From Siphonodentalium dalli (taxonomy: Eukaryota > Mollusca > Scaphopoda > Gadilida > Siphonodentaliidae), in assembly GCA_032622095.1 (NCBI GenBank), contig CP136069.1, forward strand, positions 108,590,278-108,654,277: a stretch of 64,000 nt of DNA. The letters are read 5' to 3'. The notes under the pieces were generated by a model that saw nothing but the letters and a program-made list of their open reading frames with translations, ran no database searches and was not told the origin of the DNA. Below are positions 1-14,781 of this stretch, one piece after another (position 1 is the stretch's first letter; every line of letters starts with the position of its first letter). Made by a program: the position numbers and the translations under genes.

Positions 1-1339
1 TCCATCGTTTTGTTCAGATTATTCATTCTAGAGTTATTCATCTTTGTTTATCTGGAAATGTTGGCTTTTTAGTCTGTCTGATGTCTTTTCAGGACATAAC
101 TTGAACAATAATGCTCGGTTCTCAATGATATTTGGTATGGATGTTCACCACTATAAGGACATTCAATGGCATCTGTTCAATGTATGCACCCGACGACAGT
201 ATATCTTGTTTTTGCACTGATTTAAATTTCATTATTTTTGTTCTTTCATTTGGTATTCCACATTATAGACAGGACAGATCTCATTATTTTTGTCATTTTG
301 TTTTGTCTTCCAGATTGGAGAGGGTACAATATTTCAGATACTCGGAAGCATACAGAAGATGGCCACATCCAAGATAACGCAGCGAATCAAATGTCTGTGG
401 TTATTGTTATAGCCCCTTTTTTAAAAAGGTATATTGTTTTGCATCTGTCTGTCCGGACATGCGTTCTTACATCCGCACAATGTCTGTTCAATGTTATAAC
501 TTGAACCGTAGTGCTCTGATCTCAATAAAATTTGGTATGGGTGTTCACCACTATAAGGACATTCAATGGCATCTGTTCAATGTATGCACCGGACGACAGT
601 ATATCTTGTTTTTGCACTGATTTAAATTTCATTATTTTTGTTCTTTCATTTTGTATTCCACATTAGGCAGGACAGATCTCATTATTTTTGTCATTCTGTT
701 TTGTCTTCCAGATTGGAGAGGGTACAATATTTCAGATACTCGGAAGCATACAGAAGATGGCCACATCCAAGATAACGCAGCGAATCAAATGTCTGTGGTT
801 ATTGTTATAGCCCCTTTTTTAAAAAGGTATATTGTTTTGCATCTGTCTGTCCGGACGTTCGTACGTACATCCGCCCAATGTCTGTTCATGCCATAGTGCT
901 CGGTTCTGAATGAAATTTGGTATGGATGTACCCTACTATGAGTATACTCAGTAGAATATTCCATCGTTTTGTTCAGATTATTCATTCTAGAGTTATTCAT
1001 CTTTGTTTATCTGGAAATGTTGGCTTTTTGGTCTGTCTGATGTCTTTTCAGGACATAACTTGAACAATAATGCTCGGTTCTCAATGATATTTGGTATGGA
1101 TGTTCACCACTATAAGGACATTCAATGGCATCTGTTCAATGTATGCACCGGACGACAGTATATCTTGTTTTTGCACTGATTTAAATTTCATTATTTTTGT
1201 TCTTTCATTTGGTATTCCACATTATAGACAGGACAGATCTCATTATTTTTGTCATTTTGTTTTGTCTTCCAGATTGGAGAGGGTAGAAGATTTCAGATAT
1301 TCGGAAGCATATAGAAGATGGCCACATCCAAGATAACGC

Positions 1340-1485
1340 AGCGAATCAAATGTCTGTGGTTATTGTCATAGCCCCTTTTTAAAAAAGGTATATTGTTTTG
1401 CATCTGTCTGTCAGCGAATCAAATGTCTGGTTATTATTATAGCCCCTTATTAAAAAAGGGTATATTGTTTTGCACGTGTCTGTCC
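1340..1485. repeat. 73-bp internal duplication inside a satellite monomer
   Basis: The segment beginning AGCGAATCAAATGTCTG occurs at 1340 and again at 1413, 73 bp apart, with the junction CTGTCTGTC joined to AGCGAATC. The same junction and spacing recur at 4843/4916, 6829/6902 and 9774/9847. Identical junctions suggest one exchange event spread by later block duplication. Confidence 0.88.
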
Positions 1486-1561
1486 TGACATGCGTTCGCA
1501 CATCCGCACAATGTCTGTTCAATGTTATAACTTGAACCGTAGTGCTCTGATCTCAATGAAA

Positions 1562-1958
1562 TTTGGTATGGGTGTTCACCACTATAAGGACATCCAATGG
1601 CATCTGTCCAATGTATGCACCGGACGACAGTATATCTTGTTTTTGCACTGATTTAAATTTCATTATTTTTGTTCTTTCATTTTGTATACCACATTAGGCA
1701 GGACAGATCTCATTACTTTTGTCATTCTGTTTTGTCTTCCAGATTGGAGAGGGTAGAAGATTTCAGATACTCGGAAGCATATAGAAGATGGCCACATCCA
1801 AGATAACGCAGCGAATCAAATGTCTGGTTATTATTATAGCCCCTTATTAAAAAAGGGTATATTGTTTTGCACGTGTCTGTCCTGACATGCGTTCGCACAT
1901 CCGCACAATGTCTGTTCAATGTTATAACTTGAACCGTAGTGCTCTGATCTCAATGAAA
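1562..1958. repeat. Example short (S) satellite monomer, 397 bp
   Basis: Anchor-to-anchor S monomer. Its anchor region reads ACTTGAACCGTAGTGCT then CTCAATGAAATTT, where L monomers read AACAATAATGCTCGG then CTCAATGATATTT. It lacks the 160-bp segment with CCCTACTATGAGTATAC found in L. S anchors always follow an L or another S, and no more than two occur in a row anywhere in the array. Confidence 0.88.
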
Positions 1959-2517
1959 TTTGGTATGGGTGTTCACCACTATAAGGACATCCAATGGCAT
2001 CTGTCCAATGTATGCACCGGACGACAGTATATCTTGTTTTTGCACTGATTTAAATTTCATTATTTTTGTTCTTTCATTTTGTATTCCACATTAGGCAGGA
2101 CAGATCTCATTACTTTTGTCATTCTGTTTTGTCTTCCAGATTGGAGAGGGTACAATATTTCAGATACTCGGAAGCATACAGAAGATGGCCACATCCAAGA
2201 TAACGCAGCGAATCAAATGTCTGTGGTTATTGTTATAGCCCCTTTTTTTAAAAGGTATATTGTTTTGCATCTGTCTGTCCGGACGTTCGTACGTACATCC
2301 GCCCAATGTCTGTTCATGCCATAGTGCTTGGTTCTGAATGAAATTTGGTATGGATGTTCCCTACTATGAGTATACTCAGTAGAATATTCCATCGTTTTGT
2401 TCAGATTATTCATTCTAGAGTTATTCATCTTTGTTTATCTGGAAATGTTGGCTTTTTGGTCTGTCTGATGTCTTTTCAGGACATAACTTGAACAATGATG
2501 CTCGGTTCTCAATGATA

Positions 2518-3075
2518 TTTGGTATGGATGTTCACCACTATAAGGACATTCAATGGCATCTGTTCAATGTATGCACCGGACGACAGTATATCTTGTCTTT
2601 GCACTGATTTAAATTTCATTATTTTTGTTCTTTCATTTGGTATTCCACATTATAGAAGGACAGATCTCATTATTTTTGTCATTTTGTTTTGTCTTCCAGA
2701 TTGGAGAGGGTAGAAGATTTCAGATACTCGGAAGCATACAGAAGATGGCCACATCCAAGATAACGCAGCGAATCAAATGTCTGGTTATTGTTATAGCCCC
2801 TTTTAAAAAAGGGTATATTGTTTTGCATCTGTCTGTCCGGACGTTCGTACGTACATCCGCCCAATGTCTGTTCATGCCATAGTGCTCGGTTCTGAATGAA
2901 ATTTGATATGGATGTTCCCTACTATGAGTATACTCAGTAGAATATTCCATCGTTTTGTTCAGATTATTCATTCTAGAGTTATTCATCTTTGTTTATCTGG
3001 AAATGTTGGCTTTTTAGTCTGTCTGATGTCTTTTCAGGACATAACTTGAACAATAATGCTCGGTTCTCAATGATA
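2518..3075. repeat. Example long (L) satellite monomer, 558 bp
   Basis: A complete L monomer, anchor to anchor. It holds everything in the short monomer plus about 160 bp. The extra part contains a second, diverged copy of the module GGTTCT(G/C)AATGA followed by TTTGGTATGGATGT. Across the array this inner copy lies about 174 bp before the next anchor (for example 916 and 1090). L therefore looks like S with an old internal duplication, or S like L after its deletion. L monomers follow one another directly at 2518, 3076 and 3634 and from 14782 to 17014. Confidence 0.9.
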
Positions 3076-3633
3076 TTTGGTATGGATGTTCACCACTATA
3101 AGGACATTCAATGGCATCTGTTCAATGTATGCACCCGACGACAGTATATCTTGTTTTTGCACTGATTTAAATTTCATTATTTTTGTTCTTTCATTTGGTA
3201 TTCCACATTATAGAAGGACAGATCTCATTATTTTTGTCATTTTGTTTTGTCTTCCAGATTGGAGAGGGTAGAAGATTTCAGATACTCGGAAGCATACAGA
3301 AGATGGCCACATCCAAGATAACGCAGCGAATCAAATGTCTGGTTATTGTTATAGCCCCTTTTAAAAAAGGGTATATTGTTTTGCATCTGTCTGTCCGGAC
3401 GTTCGTACGTACATCCGCCCAATGTCTGTTCATGCCATAGTGCTCGGTTCTGAATGAAATTTGATATGGATGTTCCCTACTATGAGTATACTCAGTAGAA
3501 TATTCCATCGTTTTGTTCAGATTATTCATTCTAGAGTTATTCATCTTTGTTTATCTGGAAATGTTGGCTTTTTAGTCTGTCTGATGTCTTTTCAGGACAT
3601 AACTTGAACAATAATGCTCGGTTCTCAATGATA

Positions 3634-6578
3634 TTTGGTATGGATGTTCACCACTATAAGGACATTCAATGGCATCTGTTCAATGTATGCACCCGACGAC
3701 AGTATATCTTGTTTTTGCACTGATTTAAATTTCATTATTTTTGTTCTTTCATTTGGTATTCCACATTATAGACAGGACAGATCTCATTATTTTTGTCATT
3801 TTGTTTTGTCTTCCAGATTGGAGAGGGTACAATATTTCAGATACTCGGAAGCATACAGAAGATGGCCACATCCAAGATAACGCAGCGAATCAAATGTCTG
3901 TGGTTATTGTTATAGCCCCTTTTTTAAAAAGGTATATTGTTTTGCATCTGTCTGTCCGGACATGCGTTCTTACATCCGCACAATGTCTGTTCAATGTTAT
4001 AACTTGAACCGTAGTGCTCTGATCTCAATAAAATTTGGTATGGGTGTTCACCACTATAAGGACATTCAATGGCATCTGTTCAATGTATGCACCGGACGAC
4101 AGTATATCTTGTTTTTGCACTGATTCAAATTTCATTATTTTTGTTCTTTCATTTTGTATTCCACATTAGGCAGGACAGATCTCATTATTTTTGTCATTCT
4201 GTTTTGTCTTCCAGATTGGAGAGGGTACAATATTTCAGATACTCGGAAGCATACAGAAGATGGCCACATCCAAGATAACGCAGCGAATCAAATGTCTGTG
4301 GTTATTGTTATAGCCCCTTTTTTAAAAAGGTATATTGTTTTGCATCTGTCTGTCCGGACGTTCGTACGTACATCCGCCCAATGTCTGTTCATGCCATAGT
4401 GCTCGGTTCTGAATGAAATTTGGTATGGATGTACCCTACTATGAGTATACTCAGTAGAATATTCCATCGTTTTGTTCAGATTATTCATTCTAGAGTTATT
4501 CATCTTTGTTTATCTGGAAATGTTGGCTTTTTGGTCTGTCTGATGTCTTTTCAGGACATAACTTGAACAATAATGCTCGGTTCTCAATGATATTTGGTAT
4601 GGATGTTCACCACTATAAGGACATTCAATGGCATCTGTTCAATGTAATCACCGGACGACAGTATATCTTGTTTTTGCACTGATTTAAATTTCATTATTTT
4701 TGTTCTTTCATTTGGTATTCCACATTATAGACAGGACAGATCTCATTATTTTTGTCATTTTGTTTTGTCTTCCAGATTGGAGAGGGTAGAAGATTTCAGA
4801 TATTCGGAAGCATATAGAAGATGGCCACATCCAAGATAACGCAGCGAATCAAATGTCTGTGGTTATTGTCATAGCCCCTTTTTAAAAAAGGTATATTGTT
4901 TTGCATCTGTCTGTCAGCGAATCAAATGTCTGGTTATTATTATAGCCCCTTATTAAAAAAGGGTATATTGTTTTGCACGTGTCTGTCCTGACATGCGTTC
5001 GCACATCCGCACAATGTCTGTTCAATGTTATAACTTGAACCGTAGTGCTCTGATCTCAATGAAATTTGGTATGGGTGTTCACCACTATAAGGACATCCAA
5101 TGGCATCTGTCCAATGTATGCACCGGACGACAGTATATCTTGTTTTTGCACTGATTTAAATTTCATTATTTTTGTTCTTTCATTTTGTATACCACATTAG
5201 GCAGGACAGATCTCATTACTTTTGTCATTCTGTTTTGTCTTCCAGATTGGAGAGGGTAGAAGATTTCAGATACTCGGAAGCATATAGAAGATGGCCACAT
5301 CCAAGATAACGCAGCGAATCAAATGTCTGGTTATTATTATAGCCCCTTATTAAAAAAGGGTATATTGTTTTGCACGTGTCTGTCCTGACATGCGTTCGCA
5401 CATCCGCACAATGTCTGTTCAATGTTATAACTTGAACCGTAGTGCTCTGATCTCAATGAAATTTGGTATGGGTGTTCACCACTATAAGGACATCCAATGG
5501 CATCTGTCCAATGTATGCACCGGACGACAGTATATCTTGTTTTTGCACTGATTTAAATTTCATTATTTTTGTTCTTTCATTTTGTATTCCACATTAGGCA
5601 GGACAGATCTCATTACTTTTGTCATTCTGTTTTGTCTTCCAGATTGGAGAGGGTACAATATTTCAGATACTCGGAAGCATACAGAAGATGGCCACATCCA
5701 AGATAACGCAGCGAATCAAATGTCTGTGGTTATTGTTATAGCCCCTTTTTTTAAAAGGTATATTGTTTTGCATCTGTCTGTCCGGACGTTCGTACGTACA
5801 TCCGCCCAATGTCTGTTCATGCCATAGTGCTTGGTTCTGAATGAAATTTGGTATGGATGTTCCCTACTATGAGTATACTCACTAGAATATTCCATCGTTT
5901 TGTTCAGATTATTCATTCTAGAGTTATTCATCTTTGTTTATCTGGAAATGTTGGCTTTTTGGTCTGTCTGATGTCTTTTCAGGACATAACTTGAACAATG
6001 ATGCTCGGTTCTCAATGATATTTGGTATGGATGTTCACCACTATAAGGACATTCAATGGCATCTGTTCAATGTATGCACCGGACGACAGTATATCTTGTC
6101 TTTGCACTGATTTAAATTTCATTATTTTTGTTCTTTCATTTGGTATTCCACATTATAGAAGGACAGATCTCATTATTTTTGTCATTTTGTTTTGTCTTCC
6201 AGATTGGAGAGGGTAGAAGATTTCAGATACTCGGAAGCATACAGAAGATGGCCACATCCAAGATAACGCAGCGAATCAAATGTCTGGTTATTGTTATAGC
6301 CCCTTTTAAAAAAGGGTATATTGTTTTGCATCTGTCTGTCCGGACGTTCGTACGTACATCCGCCCAATGTCTGTTCATGCCATAGTGCTCGGTTCTGAAT
6401 GAAATTTGATATGGATGTTCCCTACTATGAGTATACTCAGTAGAATATTCCATCGTTTTGTTCAGATTATTCATTCTAGAGTTATTCATCTTTGTTTATC
6501 TGGAAATGTTGGCTTTTTAGTCTGTCTGATGTCTTTTCAGGACATAACTTGAACAATAATGCTCGGTTCTCAATGATA
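3634..6578. repeat. Six-monomer higher-order repeat, copy 2 (2945 bp)
   Basis: Same L-S-L-S-S-L order and same 2945-bp length as copy 1, separated from it by a single L monomer (3076-3633). It shares AATGTAATCACC (near 4645) and CTCACTAG (near 5880) with copy 3. Copies 2 and 3 are offset by 4931 bp, pointing to a recent duplication of a block of about 4.9 kb. Confidence 0.87.
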
Positions 6579-8564
6579 TTTGGTATGGATGTTCACCACT
6601 ATAAGGACATTCAATGGCATCTGTTCAATGTATGCACCCGACGACAGTATATCTTGTTTTTGCACTGATTTAAATTTCATTATTTTTGTTCTTTCATTTG
6701 GTATTCCACATTATAGACAGGACAGATCTCATTATTTTTGTCATTTTGTTTTGTCTTCCAGATTGGAGAGGGTACAATATTTCAGATACTCGGAAGCATA
6801 CAGAAGATGGCCACATCCAAGATAACGCAGCGAATCAAATGTCTGTGGTTATTGTTATAGCCCCTTTTTTAAAAAGGTATATTGTTTTGCATCTGTCTGT
6901 CAGCGAATCAAATGTCTGGTTATTATTATAGCCCCTTATTAAAAAAGGGTATATTGTTTTGCACGTGTCTGTCCTGACATGCGTTCGCACATCCGCACAA
7001 TGTCTGTTCAATGTTATAACTTGAACCGTAGTGCTCTGATCTCAATGAAATTTGGTATGGGTGTTCACCACTATAAGGACATCCAATGGCATCTGTCCAA
7101 TGTATGCACCGGACGACAGTATATCTTGTTTTTGCACTGATTTAAATTTCATTATTTTTGTTCTTTCATTTTGTATACCACATTAGGCAGGACAGATCTC
7201 ATTACTTTTGTCATTCTGTTTTGTCTTCCAGATTGGAGAGGGTAGAAGATTTCAGATACTCGGAAGCATATAGAAGATGGCCACATCCAAGATAACGCAG
7301 CGAATCAAATGTCTGGTTATTATTATAGCCCCTTATTAAAAAAGGGTATATTGTTTTGCACGTGTCTGTCCTGACATGCGTTCGCACATCCGCACAATGT
7401 CTGTTCAATGTTATAACTTGAACCGTAGTGCTCTGATCTCAATGAAATTTGGTATGGGTGTTCACCACTATAAGGACATCCAATGGCATCTGTCCAATGT
7501 ATGCACCGGACGACAGTATATCTTGTTTTTGCACTGATTTAAATTTCATTATTTTTGTTCTTTCATTTTGTATTCCACATTAGGCAGGACAGATCTCATT
7601 ACTTTTGTCATTCTGTTTTGTCTTCCAGATTGGAGAGGGTACAATATTTCAGATACTCGGAAGCATACAGAAGATGGCCACATCCAAGATAACGCAGCGA
7701 ATCAAATGTCTGTGGTTATTGTTATAGCCCCTTTTTTTAAAAGGTATATTGTTTTGCATCTGTCTGTCCGGACGTTCGTACGTACATCCGCCCAATGTCT
7801 GTTCATGCCATAGTGCTTGGTTCTGAATGAAATTTGGTATGGATGTTCCCTACTATGAGTATACTCACTAGAATATTCCATCGTTTTGTTCAGATTATTC
7901 ATTCTAGAGTTATTCATCTTTGTTTATCTGGAAATGTTGGCTTTTTGGTCTGTCTGATGTCTTTTCAGGACATAACTTGAACAATGATGCTCGGTTCTCA
8001 ATGATATTTGGTATGGATGTTCACCACTATAAGGACATTCAATGGCATCTGTTCAATGTATGCACCGGACGACAGTATATCTTGTCTTTGCACTGATTTA
8101 AATTTCATTATTTTTGTTCTTTCATTTGGTATTCCACATTATAGAAGGACAGATCTCATTATTTTTGTCATTTTGTTTTGTCTTCCAGATTGGAGAGGGT
8201 AGAAGATTTCAGATACTCGGAAGCATACAGAAGATGGCCACATCCAAGATAACGCAGCGAATCAAATGTCTGGTTATTGTTATAGCCCCTTTTAAAAAAG
8301 GGTATATTGTTTTGCATCTGTCTGTCCGGACGTTCGTACGTACATCCGCCCAATGTCTGTTCATGCCATAGTGCTCGGTTCTGAATGAAATTTGATATGG
8401 ATGTTCCCTACTATGAGTATACTCAGTAGAATATTCCATCGTTTTGTTCAGATTATTCATTCTAGAGTTATTCATCTTTGTTTATCTGGAAATGTTGGCT
8501 TTTTAGTCTGTCTGATGTCTTTTCAGGACATAACTTGAACAATAATGCTCGGTTCTCAATGATA

Positions 8565-11509
8565 TTTGGTATGGATGTTCACCACTATAAGGACATTCAA
8601 TGGCATCTGTTCAATGTATGCACCCGACGACAGTATATCTTGTTTTTGCACTGATTTAAATTTCATTATTTTTGTTCTTTCATTTGGTATTCCACATTAT
8701 AGACAGGACAGATCTCATTATTTTTGTCATTTTGTTTTGTCTTCCAGATTGGAGAGGGTACAATATTTCAGATACTCGGAAGCATACAGAAGATGGCCAC
8801 ATCCAAGATAACGCAGCGAATCAAATGTCTGTGGTTATTGTTATAGCCCCTTTTTTAAAAAGGTATATTGTTTTGCATCTGTCTGTCCGGACATGCGTTC
8901 TTACATCCGCACAATGTCTGTTCAATGTTATAACTTGAACCGTAGTGCTCTGATCTCAATAAAATTTGGTATGGGTGTTCACCACTATAAGGACATTCAA
9001 TGGCATCTGTTCAATGTATGCACCGGACGACAGTATATCTTGTTTTTGCACTGATTTAAATTTCATTATTTTTGTTCTTTCATTTTGTATTCCACATTAG
9101 GCAGGACAGATCTCATTATTTTTGTCATTCTGTTTTGTCTTCCAGATTGGAGAGGGTACAATATTTCAGATACTCGGAAGCATACAGAAGATGGCCACAT
9201 CCAAGATAACGCAGCGAATCAAATGTCTGTGGTTATTGTTATAGCCCCTTTTTTAAAAAGGTATATTGTTTTGCATCTGTCTGTCCGGACGTTCGTACGT
9301 ACATCCGCCCAATGTCTGTTCATGCCATAGTGCTCGGTTCTGAATGAAATTTGGTATGGATGTACCCTACTATGAGTATACTCAGTAGAATATTCCATCG
9401 TTTTGTTCAGATTATTCATTCTAGAGTTATTCATCTTTGTTTATCTGGAAATGTTGGCTTTTTGGTCTGTCTGATGTCTTTTCAGGACATAACTTGAACA
9501 ATAATGCTCGGTTCTCAATGATATTTGGTATGGATGTTCACCACTATAAGGACATTCAATGGCATCTGTTCAATGTAATCACCGGACGACAGTATATCTT
9601 GTTTTTGCACTGATTTAAATTTCATTATTTTTGTTCTTTCATTTGGTATTCCACATTATAGACAGGACAGATCTCATTATTTTTGTCATTTTGTTTTGTC
9701 TTCCAGATTGGAGAGGGTAGAAGATTTCAGATATTCGGAAGCATATAGAAGATGGCCACATCCAAGATAACGCAGCGAATCAAATGTCTGTGGTTATTGT
9801 CATAGCCCCTTTTTAAAAAAGGTATATTGTTTTGCATCTGTCTGTCAGCGAATCAAATGTCTGGTTATTATTATAGCCCCTTATTAAAAAAGGGTATATT
9901 GTTTTGCACGTGTCTGTCCTGACATGCGTTCGCACATCCGCACAATGTCTGTTCAATGTTATAACTTGAACCGTAGTGCTCTGATCTCAATGAAATTTGG
10001 TATGGGTGTTCACCACTATAAGGACATCCAATGGCATCTGTCCAATGTATGCACCGGACGACAGTATATCTTGTTTTTGCACTGATTTAAATTTCATTAT
10101 TTTTGTTCTTTCATTTTGTATACCACATTAGGCAGGACAGATCTCATTACTTTTGTCATTCTGTTTTGTCTTCCAGATTGGAGAGGGTAGAAGATTTCAG
10201 ATACTCGGAAGCATATAGAAGATGGCCACATCCAAGATAACGCAGCGAATCAAATGTCTGGTTATTATTATAGCCCCTTATTAAAAAAGGGTATATTGTT
10301 TTGCACGTGTCTGTCCTGACATGCGTTCGCACATCCGCACAATGTCTGTTCAATGTTATAACTTGAACCGTAGTGCTCTGATCTCAATGAAATTTGGTAT
10401 GGGTGTTCACCACTATAAGGACATCCAATGGCATCTGTCCAATGTATGCACCGGACGACAGTATATCTTGTTTTTGCACTGATTTAAATTTCATTATTTT
10501 TGTTCTTTCATTTTGTATTCCACATTAGGCAGGACAGATCTCATTACTTTTGTCATTCTGTTTTGTCTTCCAGATTGGAGAGGGTACAATATTTCAGATA
10601 CTCGGAAGCATACAGAAGATGGCCACATCCAAGATAACGCAGCGAATCAAATGTCTGTGGTTATTGTTATAGCCCCTTTTTTTAAAAGGTATATTGTTTT
10701 GCATCTGTCTGTCCGGACGTTCGTACGTACATCCGCCCAATGTCTGTTCATGCCATAGTGCTTGGTTCTGAATGAAATTTGGTATGGATGTTCCCTACTA
10801 TGAGTATACTCACTAGAATATTCCATCGTTTTGTTCAGATTATTCATTCTAGAGTTATTCATCTTTGTTTATCTGGAAATGTTGGCTTTTTGGTCTGTCT
10901 GATGTCTTTTCAGGACATAACTTGAACAATGATGCTCGGTTCTCAATGATATTTGGTATGGATGTTCACCACTATAAGGACATTCAATGGCATCTGTTCA
11001 ATGTATGCACCGGACGACAGTATATCTTGTCTTTGCACTGATTTAAATTTCATTATTTTTGTTCTTTCATTTGGTATTCCACATTATAGAAGGACAGATC
11101 TCATTATTTTTGTCATTTTGTTTTGTCTTCCAGATTGGAGAGGGTAGAAGATTTCAGATACTCGGAAGCATACAGAAGATGGCCACATCCAAGATAACGC
11201 AGCGAATCAAATGTCTGGTTATTGTTATAGCCCCTTTTAAAAAAGGGTATATTGTTTTGCATCTGTCTGTCCGGACGTTCGTACGTACATCCGCCCAATG
11301 TCTGTTCATGCCATAGTGCTCGGTTCTGAATGAAATTTGATATGGATGTTCCCTACTATGAGTATACTCAGTAGAATATTCCATCGTTTTGTTCAGATTA
11401 TTCATTCTAGAGTTATTCATCTTTGTTTATCTGGAAATGTTGGCTTTTTAGTCTGTCTGATGTCTTTTCAGGACATAACTTGAACAATAATGCTCGGTTC
11501 TCAATGATA
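8565..11509. repeat. Six-monomer higher-order repeat, copy 3 (2945 bp)
   Basis: Third copy of the L-S-L-S-S-L block, again exactly 2945 bp between first anchor and next block. It carries the same private variants as copy 2. Between copies 2 and 3 lies an L-S-S-L block (6579-8564, 1986 bp). After copy 3 the order changes to alternating L and S. Confidence 0.87.
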
Positions 11510-13249
11510 TTTGGTATGGATGTTCACCACTATAAGGACATTCAATGGCATCTGTTCAATGTATGCACCCGACGACAGTATATCTTGTTTTTGCACTGAT
11601 TTAAATTTCATTATTTTTGTTCTTTCATTTGGTATTCCACATTATAGACAGGACAGATCTCATTATTTTTGTCATTTTGTTTTGTCTTCCAGATTGGAGA
11701 GGGTACAATATTTCAGATACTCGGAAGCATACAGAAGATGGCCACATCCAAGATAACGCAGCGAATCAAATGTCTGTGGTTATTGTTATAGCCCCTTTTT
11801 TAAAAAGGTATATTGTTTTGCATCTGTCTGTCCGGACATGCGTTCTTACATCCGCACAATGTCTGTTCAATGTTATAACTTGAACCGTAGTGCTCTGATC
11901 TCAATAAAATTTGGTATGGGTGTTCACCACTATAAGGACATTCAATGGCATCTGTTCAATGTATGCACCGGACGACAGTATATCTTGTTTTTGCACTGAT
12001 TTAAATTTCATTATTTTTGTTCTTTCATTTGGTATTCCACATTAGGCAGGACAGATCTCATTATTTTTGTCATTCTGTTTTGTCTTCCAGATTGGAGAGG
12101 GTACAATATTTCAGATACTCGGAAGCATACAGAAGATGGCCACATCCAAGATAACGCAGCGAATCAAATGTCTGTGGTTATTGTTATAGCCCCTTTTTTA
12201 AAAAGGTATATTGTTTTGCATCTGTCTGTCCGGACGTTCGTACGTACATCCGCCCAATGTCTGTTCATGCCATAGTGCTCGGTTCTGAATGAAATTTGGT
12301 ATGGATGTACCCTACTATGAGTATACTCAGTAGAATATTCCATCGTTTTGTTCAGATTATTCATTCTAGAGTTATTCATCTTTGTTTATCTGGAAATGTT
12401 GGCTTTTTGGTCTGTCTGATGTCTTTTCAGGACATAACTTGAACAATAATGCTCGGTTCTCAATGATATTTGGTATGGATGTTCACCACTATAAGGACAT
12501 TCAATGGCATCTGTTCAATGTATGCACCGGACGACAGTATATCTTGTTTTTGCACTGATTTAAATTTCATTATTTTTGTTCTTTCATTTGGTATTCCACA
12601 TTATAGACAGGACAGATCTCATTATTTTTGTCATTTTGTTTTGTCTTCCAGATTGGAGAGGGTAGAAGATTTCAGATATTCGGAAGCATATAGAAGATGG
12701 CCACATCCAAGATAACGCAGCGAATCAAATGTCTGGTTATTATTATAGCCCCTTATTAAAAAAGGGTATATTGTTTTGCACGTGTCTGTCCGGACATGCG
12801 TTCGTACATCCGCACAATGTCTGTTCAATGTTATAACTTGAACCGTAGTGCTCTGATCTCAATGAAATTTGGTATGGGTGTTCACCACTATAAGGACATT
12901 CAATGGCATCTGTTCAATGTATGCACCGGACGACAGTATATCTTGTTTTTGCACTGATTTAAATTTCATTATTTTTGTTCTTTCATTTTGTATTCCACAT
13001 TAGGCAGGACAGATCTCATTATTTTTGTCATTCTGTTTTGTCTTCCAGATTGGAGAGGGTACAATATTTCAGATACTCGGAAGCATACAGAAGATGGCCA
13101 CATCCAAGATAACGCAGCGAATCAAATGTCTGTGGTTATTGTCATAGCCCCTTTTTAAAAAAGGTATATTGTTTTGCATCTGTCTGTCCGGACGTTCGTA
13201 CGTACATCCGCCCAATGTCTGTTCATGCCATAGTGCTCGGTTCTGAATG

Positions 13250-14781
13250 AAATTTGGTATGGATGTTCCCTACTATGAGTATACTCAGTAGAATATTCCA
13301 TCGTTTTGTTCAGATTATTCATTCTAGAGTTATTCATCTTTGTTTATCTGGAAATGTTGGCTTTTTGGTTTGTCTGATGTCTTTTCAGGACATAACTTGA
13401 ACAATAATGCTCGGTTCTCAATGATATTTGGTATGGATGTTCACCACTATAAGGACATTCAATGGCATCTGTTCAATGTATGCACCGGACGACAATATAT
13501 CTTGTTTTTGCACTGATTTAAATTTCATTATTTTTGTTCTTTCATTTGGTATTCCACATGATAGACAGGACAGATCTCATTATTTTTGTCATTCTGTTTG
13601 GTTTTCCAGATTGGAGAGGGTAGAAGATTTCAGATACTCGGAAGCATATAGAAGATGGCCACATCCAAGATAACGCAGCGAATCAAATGTCTGGTTATTA
13701 TTATAGCCCCTTATTAAAAAAGGGTATATTGTTTTGCACGTGTCTGTCCTGACATGCGTTCGCACATCCGCACAATGTCTGTTCAATGTTATAACTTGAA
13801 CCGTAGTGCTCTGATCTCAATGAAATTTGGTATGGGTGTTCACCACTATAAGGACATCCAATGGCATCTGTCCAATGTATGCACCGGACGACAGTATATC
13901 TTGTTTTTGCACTGATTTAAATTTCATTATTTTTGTTCTTTCATTTTGTATACCACATTAGGCAGGACAGATCTCATTACTTTTGTCATTCTGTTTTGTC
14001 TTCCAGATTGGAGAGGGTAGAAGATTTCAGATACTCGGAAGCATATAGAAGATGGCCACATCCAAGATAACGCAGCGAATCAAATGTCTGGTTATTATTA
14101 TAGCCCCTTATTAAAAAAGGGTATATTGTTTTGCACGTGTCTGTCCTGACATGCGTTCGCACATCCGCACAATGTCTGTTCAATGTTATAACTTGAACCG
14201 TAGTGCTCTGATCTCAATGAAATTTGGTATGGGTGTTCACCACTATAAGGACATCCAATGGCATCTGTCCAATGTATGCACCGGACGACAGTATATCTTG
14301 TTTTTGCACTGATTTAAATTTCATTATTTTTGTTCTTTCATTTTGTATTCCACATTAGGCAGGACAGATCTCATTACTTTTGTCATTCTGTTTTGTCTTC
14401 CAGATTGGAGAGGGTACAATATTTCAGATACTCGGAAGCATACAGAAGATGGCCACATCCAAGATAACGCAGCGAATCAAATGTCTGTGGTTATTGTTAT
14501 AGCCCCTTTTTTTAAAAGGTATATTGTTTTGCATCTGTCTGTCCGGACGTTCGTACGTACATCCGCCCAATGTCTGTTCATGCCATAGTGCTTGGTTCTG
14601 AATGAAATTTGGTATGGATGTTCCCTACTATGAGTATACTCACTAGAATATTCCATCGTTTTGTTCAGATTATTCATTCTAGAGTTATTCATCTTTGTTT
14701 ATCTGGAAATGTTGGCTTTTTGGTCTGTCTGATGTCTTTTCAGGACATAACTTGAACAATGATGCTCGGTTCTCAATGATA
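13250..14781. repeat. Satellite block repeated 4546 bp downstream
   Basis: Shares private variants with 17796-19327 at a constant offset of 4546 bp: TTTTGGTTTGTCTGATG near 13363, GACGACAATATATC near 13490, CCACATGATAGAC near 13555 and TGTTTGGTTTTCCAG near 13595. These variants are not seen elsewhere in the array. The two copies are not identical (CTCACTAG near 14640, CTCAGTAG near 19187). Confidence 0.8.

Larger units (their letters stand above)
131..3075. repeat. Six-monomer higher-order repeat, copy 1 (2945 bp)
   Basis: Anchors at 131, 531, 1090, 1562, 1959 and 2518 give the order L-S-L-S-S-L, with the 73-bp duplication in the third interval. The next anchor, 3076, is exactly 2945 bp from the first. 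Copy 1 differs from copies 2 and 3 at diagnostic sites, for example AATGTATGCACC near 1140 where they have AATGTAATCACC, and CTCAGTAG near 2370 where they have CTCACTAG. Confidence 0.87.
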
